A DNA stretch of 64,000 nt from Tetraselmis striata (lineage: Eukaryota; Chlorophyta; Chlorodendrophyceae; Chlorodendrales; Chlorodendraceae), in contig VCJN01003320.1 in NCBI GenBank assembly GCA_006384855.1, forward strand, positions 21,148 to 85,147, written 5' to 3'. The notes below the pieces were generated by a model. That model was given only the letters and a program-made list of their open reading frames with translations. It did no database searches and was not told the origin of the DNA. The position numbers were made by a program, and so were the translations under genes. Shown here in pieces: positions 10,648 through 21,475 of the stretch (its first letter is position 1; every line of letters begins with the position of its first letter).

Positions 10648-10674
10648 GGCAAAACCAGACTCAACTTTGAAATG
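10648..10674 (+). repeat. B2 repeat, right end of the YR element
   Basis: 27 bp identical to B1 and ending TTGAAATG. The next bases, CTAGTATCC, are taken as flanking host DNA. A 94-bp spacer separates it from A2. Confidence 0.85.
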
Positions 10675-11078
10675 CTAGTATCCCCATATCTGCTGGCGCG
10701 CCACGGCCCCAGCAGCCGTCGCGCTGCTCCGTGGTCGGTATAAATTCCCACCGGTCGCACTGGTGAGGATTACCAGGTATATCTACAGGCCCGCGCCGGA
10801 CACCACATGTAATCCTTACCGCCTGCTGTACTGAGTAGCGAGAACTTTTCTGTCCGCTCCCTGGGTCGAGTTGTGCAATTTTGTGTGCGAAGTCGTATCC
10901 CAGCGAACTCGCCAGGCGGGTCTTCGAAGGGTTTCCTCTGCTCGTTGGCTGCACACTCGTCATCAGTACGCGGCTCGTGGGCAGCTCATTAATTTTGGAG
11001 TCTTCGCAAGACGACACTGGCATCAACGTGACGCCGCCACATATATAGTAAGGGTGAGTGCACGGAATTCCACGGGCC

Positions 11079-12018
11079 ATGTCGCCTCTGAAATATCTAG
11101 CAAGATCGGAGAGGAAGCGCTCCGACTCTGATAGGGACAGCAGCAGCGAGAGCAGTCTCGCGACCACGCTCCCGCGACGGTTCCTGCAGTCGGCGCTGTC
11201 ATCGACATTTCCCTTGAGCCCATCGGCGAAGCAGCATTCGTCACCGGCAGCCAAATACGAGCTCGGGGGAGTAATCGGGAGCGGCGCCTCCGGCACTGTG
11301 CATATTGCCACCGACGTAATGACTGGCGTTCAGTGGGCTTGCAAGGTGATCACTGAAGATCTAGGCGTATCGACGTCTTTGGAGGAGGTAGAGTTGATGC
11401 GGCAGCTGAGCGACCACCCGAACATCGTCTCGTATCGCGAGCATTTCTTCTATGGCGGCCGCTTGCACATCATCATGGAGTACGTGAAAGGCGCCAACCT
11501 CGGTGATGCTATCACTTATCGTGGCAGCTTTGCTGAAGAGGACGCGCGGGAGGTGTTTCGTCAGTTACATGCATGATCGGGGCATCGCGCACAGAGACTT
11601 GAAGGTAGAGAACATCTTGGTGACGGATTTCGACCATACCGCGGTGAAACTCGTCGACTTTGGACTCGCCGGCAGGCTGCGGGGCAACGGCGACGCCTTA
11701 AACGTCTCTTGCGGCACGCCCACCTTCGTTGCACCCGAGGTCCTGCAACTCGACCCTTCGTACGGCACCAGCTGTGACTTGTGGTCGCTCGGGTGCGTGC
11801 TTCACGTGATGCTGTCCGGCTATCTGCCCTTCCGAGCCCCCAGCGTCCCGCAACTGCTCGCGCTCGTCCGCCGAGGTGTCGTGCGATACAATGACCCTGT
11901 GTGGCAGCTCATATCGCCTTCTGTGAGGGAACTGGTTCAGAGGCTGCTCACGGCCGATCCGCGAGACCGCCCCTCGGCATGCGAGGCACTCTCGAGCAGC
12001 GTATGGCTCAGGCTATGA
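11079..12018 (+). CDS. CAMK-like serine/threonine protein kinase, intronless, one frameshift
   Basis: ATG at 11079 opens a Ser-rich, basic N-terminal segment of about 60 residues, followed by a protein kinase domain. Part one contains the glycine loop IGSGASGTVH, the Lys motif WACKV, and a C-helix glutamate. The second reading frame contains HRDLKVEN, DFG (in LVDFGLAG), the activation-segment motif CGTPTFVAPEV, DLWSLGCVL and the final Arg motif PRDRPSA. HRD plus GTP.F.APE resembles the CAMK/CDPK group. Between VFRQL and YMHDRGIAHRDL (about 11555-11572) the frame must shift by one base; the phase change from 11079 implies one extra base. All surrounding host genes are intron-dense, so the lack of introns suggests a retrocopy or transferred gene. 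No EF-hands follow. Confidence 0.85.
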
Positions 12019-13130
12019 TGCGGCGAGGCGGCCGATCGTCCCGCATCAAGGGCGGCTGGATGCCCAACGCGCGTCGGCGATACATCTCGCGGCAACAACA
12101 GCTGAATACGGTGACTACGACATCAAACATCGTCGACTAGCAGCCTGACTCGGACCTGTGGCGCCTTAGCGAGAGTTCGTTCTTTAAAAACAGGGGTATA
12201 TGTATTCACCCTCTGTCGATTATGAAAAAAGACCTCACACGGACCGATCATCCGTCCAGAGGAATAGCTTTTTATGTGCACAGTCTCAGGAACACGATGG
12301 CTTTGGAGCACCAGTTTAAGTACCACTATTTATCTCGGCAAAGGAAAGAATGTCGTTCGCTGTCATTTTTGACGCAGCAAGCTGGCGGGAGGACATCCGC
12401 TGAGACCAAGCTATCCATTTGAAAGGTGGTGCACCGCATGCGCAGTTGACAGTGTCGCAAATCCGAGGAATCGAGTGTACACCACAATGCGGAACAACAG
12501 CTTTGAAGCAGTGCGATATACAGGGACGCGGTCCCGATTGAACTTTCCCCTGCTAGCTTGTACTTACGAAGGAACCCATTTCCGGGACTCCTGCCCCAAC
12601 CCATCCGCGATGCACCCTGCTGCCCTGTCTTCTTCGGCTGGGGTGACCTCTTGGGGTTGTGGGTGAGAGGGGGTCGCAGGGCATTATCCCCCTCCCCCAT
12701 TTGCCTGCGATACTCTCTGGGCGCATCAGGATAAGCGGCTCGAGCGTGTGGCTGCTGAAGGAGCCGTGCTTTGCCGCATCGCTACGTGTGTGAGCGCATC
12801 TCCTTCCGCACCCGCCATCAGGGGCATTATCACCACACCGGAAAGCCTTCCCCCCCCCCCCATGGTGACACAAGCTTTGCCCGCCGCCCGTCAACGCTGC
12901 ACTCTGCACTCTGCACCCAAATTAAAATTGATTTACGTGCCGACTTGCCGCTCTTCTGGAGCCGGGTTGTTCTTAGGGCCCGCCATTGGCTGCACTTGGT
13001 GACTTCCTATCCGCTAGCCGCCGGCCGGTGTCTGCACCCACCCCTCTGCTGTCCCCGGCCGCAAGCAGGCGTCCGTGAAGACAGCGCGCTCGTGGTGGAT
13101 GGCCTGCATGAGCCATAGACCCCGTTTGCC
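12019..13130. other. Intergenic spacer between convergent kinase and USP5 genes
   Basis: Only short, overlapping frames without family resemblance. It must hold the 3' untranslated sequences of both flanking genes. The USP5 stop codon is at 13133-13131 on the minus strand. Confidence 0.5.
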
Positions 13131-13353
13131 CTAGACGCCGTTCCTCTTGAAAAAGTACATGTAGCCCAGGTCCAGGGGGGGCTTCTCGGACAGCGCGACC
13201 TTCTCGTCGTTGAACATCACCCACCTGGCAGCCAGCACCAGAGGGCCAACAGCAGTCAGCGGGGGGCGCCACGGGCGCCCGCCAAAGCCAGCAATTGCGA
13301 CGCACCACGGCCCCGTCAAATGTGTTTTTTGCATCGCCCGCGGGGATGGCGGG

Positions 13354-13389
<36 letters not shown>

Positions 13390-14350
13390 CTCCTAAATAA
13401 TGGTAATGTCCTGCAGCATGGCGGCAATGTCTAATTGCATGGCGGGGCAAACATAATTGCCAAGGCCGGGAAAGGTTTTTGGGGGGAGGGGGGGTGGAGG
13501 AGGGGGGGTTCCCATTTATCTTATGCTCATGTACATGCAAAACACACCATACACAATTTAACATCTTCTTTAAATGGGGAAAACAAATAAAGCGAGCTCT
13601 ATGGGGTATTTTTCAGGCTTCTGAGCCGCCCCCCCCCTTGGACAGGCAGGGACTATTGTACTGTCTAATATACTGTGTACGGCGCGTGGTTTGGGGGGGG
13701 GGGGGGGGGGGGGGGGGCAACGTCAGTTCGAGCTCGTCATAATATATATCGGCGCGCAACCCTGTCCAGTCGCGAAGAGGACTGTTGAGTCCCCACTGCT
13801 TCGCGCATGCATGCCGGACACTTGCCACAACGCTATTAAACGAGTAGCAACGATGACACGCTACCATCCGTCTGACCCATCGCCGTACCCATCTATCTTG
13901 CCCTAGCTAGCCTGCTAGTGGACGTCGGCGATGTATCGTCCCGTACAAGCGTCCCGTGGCGCGTGTTGGATACGCCACCGTGCTCGGCGGGCTGCGTGCC
14001 CTGAGGAACGTGCAGCCCGGCGCCTCAGCACACCCAGCCTGGCGATCGGGCCCTGAGCCCGGTCTGCGCCCGCAGTACACACGAGCGACGGGTCCGGTCA
14101 GCTGTCGAGCGTCAGCGAACCCGCCCGGTTTACTTCGATATTTGTGATTTATGCGAATTACATACGGAATATGTCAGAATACATAACGGGAATAAGGAAT
14201 TTCGACTTTTCCTGGGGCCTGTAATGTAACTCCGAGAGCGCATTGTTCTTCGCCAGATTTCAATGCCTTTAGGCCTTATATATACACCTTCGGGATATAT
14301 TAAAAGACCCCCCCACCCCCCCCCCCCCCCCCCCCCCCCCGCCGCCGCCG

Positions 14351-14385
<35 letters not shown>

Positions 14386-17300
14386 ATTAACACCACAAAA
14401 AAAAAAAAAACATATTATACATACTTTCACATGGCGACTCCCCTGTCCCGGGGGTCTGAAAACATTATCAAATAGCCAATCCGATAAAATACCTGCCGTC
14501 CTTCTTGATGTGGCACACGTAGTGGCCGCAGGCTGTGTTGCTTCCCATGTGGCTGATGATGCCCACCAGGCTGTACTCCCCTGCACAGTCAGGGCGGCAA
14601 CGCGCAAGGCGCAACTCAGCCACTGGTCGAATCATATCGAAGCGGCAATCACTGGGGCGCAGGGCCTGCCGCCCTGCCCCCAGGCGGGACAATCATTCCA
14701 TCCTATATGTTATCCCGATATGTTCAACTCCTTTAAAAAAATCCGACCTCAATAATAACAAATAAAAGGCGTTAATCGTGCATATTAATACACCGTACCA
14801 TTTAATTGGGTTCATGCGTCCCCGAAATAATTAATTGTTCTGTAATATCTTTTTGGGATATCCACGCAGGTTGATACGTGTCATGATATATATCCAGGTT
14901 GACGTAGTTTTTCTCTTTGCGCCCCGCCACGCGCGGGGAAAGGGGGGCATTGGAAATTGTATACAGCGAACCCAAAACGCGGTTGCAGATATATCATTGT
15001 TTTTATGCTCCAACTTGCCGATATGATCAACTCCTTTAAAAAAATCCGACCTCAATAATAGCAAAGGCGTACATTTGTGCGTGTTCATACACCGTGCCAT
15101 TTAATTGGGTTCATGCGTCCCCGAAATAATGGATTGTTTTGCAACATCTTGTTGGGATATCCGCGCAGTTGATACGTGTTATGATACATATGCAGGTTGG
15201 CGTAGTTTTTCTCTCTTCGCGCCCCGCCCCGCGCGGGGAAAGGAGGGCATTGGAAATTGTATACAGCGAACCCAAAACGAGGTTACGGCGTCCCGCAGAT
15301 ACATCATCCGTCCGATTCCATTGTTTTCTTGTGAAGATATACAGGACACATACAGTGACACACACAGTGACCGGGCAGGAGCACAGGGTGGGACGGGCAG
15401 GGCAGCGCGCGACACATCGAGAGTGGAAAGGCCCCCCACCTGGGCCGTCATTTAGCGCTGCCGTGGCGGCTCCTGGGGCGCTCGCCGGGGCAGCACCCGA
15501 TGCGCCGGAGCTGTTGACCTGCGCGCCAGCAAGGGGCAGAACGCCGAGGAACCGTTAGAAACCGGGATGGAGGCAGGGCCAAGGGGGGGGGGGGGGGGGG
15601 GGGAGGAGGAGGACCAGCCGGCCGGTAGCCCCACCTGCGCCACGGCGGCGTCCAGATCATCCATGTGCGAGAACAGCCAGTCGCCCGCGCGCTCTACGTT
15701 GCCATCCGCGGACTTGAGGGCTGCCGTTGCCTGCGCGAGCAGCATAGGGTAAGGGGGCTCAGAGGTCAGGTGGGCAGGAAGGGCGACGTATTGCGGGCTC
15801 TGCGGAGTGGTGACATGTCACGGGATAAAGAAACTTCCGTGCATGATTGTGCTACCAATGACAGCTCTCGCGTGGATGTGCGGCTATATCCGTGTGGATA
15901 ATACATCCGCCGCGGATTTGTGTGACCTACCAAAGTGCTAGTGACAAATCCACCGCTAAAAGCAGTACTAGGAGAGCGACAAAAGCCGCGCTCTCGTACC
16001 GGACATTACTTTTAGATGTCCGTTACGGTGAACGGCGGTACATTGATTCCATTTTAACAATTAATGTAGTTAGAAACACGATACTCGTCTACTAATCACG
16101 GTGACTCCAGTTGCACATGGTACTGTACTCAAGCAACGGCTGTCTATCGATGGGCAGCCCGCGTTTTTACCCTTTTAGATGTAGAAGTAAGACCGGTCAA
16201 ACCTTACAACGGGAGATGATGAACACGCTGACATGCATCAAACACTCGAACATCAGCAATGGGCATGCGAGTAAGGATTTGTGATCGTAAGACCAGGAGT
16301 AAGACCTAGCGACTACCGATAATAGAAGTCGGATTTGGATTTTAGCGGTGGATTTGTTACTGGCCTTTTTAGAATTCAACTAGTACGACGAACGAGCAAC
16401 GTACAAGGTACCACGATACCTGCCATGAGTCAGCGGAGAGAACAGAGAGGCTATTATGGACGCAATCTTTCAGGACTCTGTCAGTTCAGGACCATCCGTA
16501 CTCCGTAAATCACAAAACCTGCGATGAGTAAGGATTAAGGCCTACTTTATATACGTCGTAGTATAGATAGAGCTTCTATCGATGTCGCGAGCTGTGTACT
16601 GCAGGTGCATGCGAAGCTGTCCTCGATGTCGCGTGATATCATATAAAGGTCTTATTAATTAATAACTGTATTAATGAGGGCTTCGGAGCTATGAGAAAAG
16701 GAGGCAGGGCCCCTATCCATGTATACGGTTCATCGATTCACATATAGTGTTGTATGTAACAGTCGATCGCATTCGTCTGGCTGGCAAAACCAGACTTGAT
16801 GCCTTTTGAAACATCTCACTCCCGTGTCGATTTACTTACGCCGTGCTCGCACTAAGCGTAAGTAAGAGTACTGTGCCTACAGGTAGCCCCCCCCCCCCTC
16901 TCCTCCCCCCCCCCCTGCCCCCTTGGTTGACTCGCCTAGACCTGGCGCAATGCCCCATAATGCGCATGGAGATATGCATGTGCATCGCCATTTCCCGTTG
17001 GTCTAACCAGATAGTAAAGGTACGGTTCTACACACACAAGCTGTTCTGGAACAATTGTTGTACTGTACAACTGCTGCGGGCACCGTCTGCTAACGTATCA
17101 CGGGCAACCCAAACATCCCTTCCCCCCTCCCCCCCCCCCCCCCTAGTAGGCGTTAGCTGGGTTCGGCGGGGGGCAGGTCAGGGCGGAGACAAGCGGCGCA
17201 CCTGCTCCTCCGTGAAGCCCATCGCGGTGAGGTTGCTCAGCGCAACGGGGTCGATGCTTTCTGACGCGCCAACGGCGGAGGGCGCCTCCGGATCCGGCAG

Positions 17301-20300
17301 CGGGCTGTTAAAATCCGGGTCCTGCGACGTGCGAGGGTCCAAGTCAGAGGCGGTGCTGCTTGCAGACACAGGACTGGAATAACCAGAGCCCAACCGAGTT
17401 GGCATTCGGAAACAAAAACGAAATTACTCCACCAATGCCGTTTCGTGAGGCTCTAAAAGTGAGCGATTCCTCTGCCCCATCGCGCCAGAAAGTCCGCAAT
17501 GCTTTCGAGGCGCATTCTGATATATTTCCAGATAAATACAACTTTTCGATTTTTCGCCAGGGGCTTGCCAACAGTAATGCACAGCCGACCCAGAGCATAG
17601 CCACAGTATGCTCTCAACTGCCGTACTTGTAGCCCTGTGATTTAGCGCACACGAACTACTAGCTGAGTACAGCATCAGTAAGCATCACGAACTTGGAGTG
17701 AAATCAGTGAATTCCACAATAGTGATTCACAGTATGTTTGTCAGTGAGTCCGTCGGACTGTGTGAGGTGAACGGATGGTGAAGGCACGAAGGGGGGGGGG
17801 GGGGGGGGGCACCAGGGCGCTCGCACCTCCATGTGGCCAAACACCCACTCCATGGAGGCCTCCGCGGAGGAGTTGCCGGTTGCGAGCGCCGCCCGCTTGC
17901 TCCCGTTCTCGCTGAAACCCATCGACATCAGCTGCGCCACAATCTCAGGGTTGGGCTCCGGCGCAGCGCTGGCGGGAGCTGCGCCGGCCGGCGGCTCCTC
18001 CACCTCGGGCTGCGCAAACGACTCGCCTCAGCGCCGCCTCAAAATCCGATAATCGAAGCAAACGGGTGAGGCTGTGCTTTGGGGCTGGGTTGGCCTCATC
18101 CATGTGACCAAGGGGGTGAGTAAGGGTACCAAAGGGAAAGGAAGAGTGGGGGGATGCGGGGGCAACCTGCAGCTTGTCGTCCGGCTGGGGGCCCGTGGAT
18201 CGGTAGGCCTCCAGGCTCAGGGTCTCGGGCACCTGGAGCAGACAAACACCAACACGGCGCACGGGATGGGTCAGGCACGGCCGCCTCCGATAGTATGGCC
18301 ACTGTGCCCCCCTCCCGTCTCCCCGCTCCGATCCACGGTCAGTTAACAATTCTGTGAGAAACGGTTCAACAACCAGCGCATATAACACCTAAACAAAGCA
18401 CGATCCACGGCGACGACAGACCCATAGGTACCATAAATGGATACCCTAGGTACGTGTCAGTGCCTTGATAACCAGACGAAATCATATAGAGGTTAGGATC
18501 ACAGAGTTGAGACCCCGGTGCCTACTGACGGCCACCACCTGTCTGCCTGGTGCACCGGCCCCGTACCTCCACAAGGACGTTCATCTTTTTTGGCGTCCAG
18601 TCAGTGTCGACAAAGTAGCGGCGCATCTGCACCACCAGCAGCGGCGGCATGGTGGCCAGGCGCACCGAGTGGCTTGCTTTCCCCTGCTCAGAGGGTGCGT
18701 GAAGGGGAAGCGGGGGGAGTCAGTGGTTAGAACCTCTGGCCAGACATGGGAAAGCGCGCAGGGGAGGGGGGGGGGGGGGGGGTGTCACACTTTGAGTACG
18801 CAATATGTTGGAAATGTGTCTGAAACCCCAACGAAGAGAGAACTGCAGTAACTATTCTGAATAAAGCACGACTGTAGCGCCGAACCTCTGACCCGATGGT
18901 GCAAGACAGTCCATTGTCCGCATGACCCGCGGCCCCATTTGAATGACACGGGTTACAGGAGGGTCACCTTCTTGCCCAGCGCCGCGCTGAAGTAGTCGTC
19001 CATCTCGCTCTCGCGCCCGAGCTGCGCAAGGCAGGCCTGGAACGGGACCTGCAAGCCCGGGGGCGCGAAGCATGGTCAGCGCCGCCAGGCCGCACCACCA
19101 GCGGGGCGGAGCCGAAAACAGGGGGGCGCCACGCGCCTGCGGAATCACGGGCTCCTCCTCCTCGGCCGCCGCCGCCTGCGTCTCCGCGCCGATGTACGCG
19201 TCCGCGCCCTCCTCCGCCAGCTTCTGCCGCTTGAGCTCTCGCTCCTTGTACGCCTCCAGCTCGTCCTGGCCGGACACACAATCCGGTCAGCCCCCACCGC
19301 CAGTTCATAGCAACCGTTGACCTCAGGCTGCTACTCCCCGAGCGGCCGCTCACCCGGTTGATGGCGTCGTCCAGCGGGATGTTGAGACCCAGCACGTTGC
19401 TGGTGTTCTTCTTGTAGCTCAGGAACCCCGACTCCTGCAGCCACATACCCAGACAGGCGTGCCAGTCGGACGGTCAACCAGGCGCAGCCGTGTACTGGCA
19501 GTATGTATACCAGCATCACCCCAAAGTCGGCCATTGAAGTACTAAACGCCTCCTAGTAAACCCCCTCCTCCCTCCCCGAGTGTAGCGATTTGGGCGACAA
19601 CCCCGGCTATTGATCGGATGGAGTGAAGAGTGGCCAGTTCAGATGCCACAACACCTCAGAGCCCTGTTTGTAGTAGGGGTGTGGAGCCATCCGAAAGTGC
19701 AGTCGCCACTTTATGAGCAGTACACCCAGTTATCATATGAACTGTAGCTGTGGGTTTGATATATGCTGTTGTCTCTGTCGCACACGCAAAGAGAGGGAGT
19801 ACTGTGTTTTATTCTGGAAACATGTTATAATACACCATAAAACCATAAGGGAATCCCCGGCTCCATGGTGCAACAGGTCATTGGTTATTGGACCCGCAAA
19901 CTCGTGCAAAATGATACAACCCGTCACATGATATGATAGTATTTCACTTTTTTGGACCAGTATATAATCACTAGCGCCTTTCTATCAGTATATCACGCAC
20001 ACGCACGGCAGCGTAGAAGTCGTTTATTATCATCTGCAGAAGGCAATATGGCTGCTAGTGCATGTTACATGAAGCGGTAGTCGCTAGGTAGCGTTACAGA
20101 ATACCCCCCCCCCCCCCCCTTTCGTTGATATAAGTTGCCAGGGATACCACATGTAGGACTGGCAGCCCCATGGGGAGGGGAAGGGGGCGGGGACGTTCCA
20201 GCAGGGTGCCACCTTGCATTGGATCCTGTCCTCTGTGGCAAACTGGTACAGCTGCACGGAGGAGCTGACCGTGGGGCAGGCGCCCAGGCGAGCGCCCTCC

Positions 20301-21395
20301 GCGTGCTCCACGCGCTCCAGCAGGGCGAGCAGGTGCTGGAAGTACTCGCACGCGTCCTGCTGCCGCGCGGAGCTGAACTCCGCGTGGCCGCGCCCCGCCA
20401 GCGTCCTGAAGCGCGCGGGCGCCACGGCAGGCTTGGGGTCCTCTGGCACCTCCCCGCTGGGCAGCGCCGGGCTGGACTGGTAAGCGCCAACCTGGCAGGA
20501 CGGCCGCCAATGAGGCATGGGTGAGAGGCGGGGTCGGGCTTCTCCGCGTCCGCAGCCCTTTCTACACCAGGAGCAACTCGCGTACATATCGCAGGAGCTT
20601 CCGCCGAGGCATTGGCGCAGTTTCATGGTGTAAATACACTGAGTATTTTACTTTTTTTGACCCCTCGCGAAGACGGGAGAACATACTTGTCTGGAAACCG
20701 GTCAGAATACACAACCAACATGGAGTATCTGAGTTGATGGTGCCCTAAACACTTCATTTCTTCTGCAACCCGCAAACGCAGTCAATGTTACAACGGTTCT
20801 CGTGGTTGGCAGGGGTGGCCATTTGATGTTGTACGTCCTTTTTTCCACGGCATTGACCACACCATACAGCATCACCAAAACAGACGGCAGCAACAGGGGC
20901 GCCAAAAGTGAACGACAGCGTCGGCTGGGCTGCACTTGACGCCACCGGGGAGGCTGCGGCATTCCGTATGGTAACCGCATGAGCGGGTGGAGGAAGGTGG
21001 GTGGACAGGTAGGCGGCGCACCTTGGCCTCCACCAGCGCTGCGCCAACCTTGGCGAGCTGGGTTGCAAAGTCCGCCACCGCGTCTGGCGGCGCGGTCTCG
21101 TACAGCGAAGCCCGCGCCGAGAGGAAGCGCTCCGGCAGGCCGGGCAGCGACCACATCACCTGCGGGCACACGGCGCCCGCGGTAGTCAGCAACTCTGGCA
21201 GCCTCAACACCCCACCTCCACCCCACCCACCAGGGAGCGGCTGATCCAGATTATGGGCGAGGAACAACGGCATGGCGGTGCTCCCTCTGCCCGCACTGCG
21301 ACGAGCAATACGCAGTCCTATAAGCACCCGCAACATAAGCCCCAATTCGGGGGCGCACACTGCAGAAGGGAACAAATATATATACATATACATAC

Positions 21396-21475
<80 letters not shown>

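Larger units (their letters stand above)
7446..10674 (+). mobile_element. Tyrosine-recombinase element with split direct repeats, lacking reverse transcriptase
   Basis: The ends show the split-direct-repeat order known from PAT/Ngaro-type DIRS elements: A1 at 7446-7631, then ORFs, B1 at 10344-10370, A2 at 10368-10553 and B2 at 10648-10674. A1 and A2 read as identical over 186 bp, and B1 and B2 as identical over 27 bp. B1 runs straight into A2, which is the sequence expected at the junction of a circular intermediate. Between the repeats there are only two ORFs: a Gag-like protein and a tyrosine recombinase broken by a frameshift. No reverse transcriptase or RNase H fits in the 3.2 kb. Identical A repeats argue for recent insertion. 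Confidence 0.85.

Noticed and set aside
14130-14607. Poly-Gly and poly-Pro open frames
   Set aside because: Created by intronic poly-C/poly-G runs; the flanking real exon (14580-14493) is USP5.
20065-20524. Several long overlapping frames around USP5 exon 9
   Set aside because: Shadow frames of a GC-rich exon; only one frame matches the family and joins in phase.
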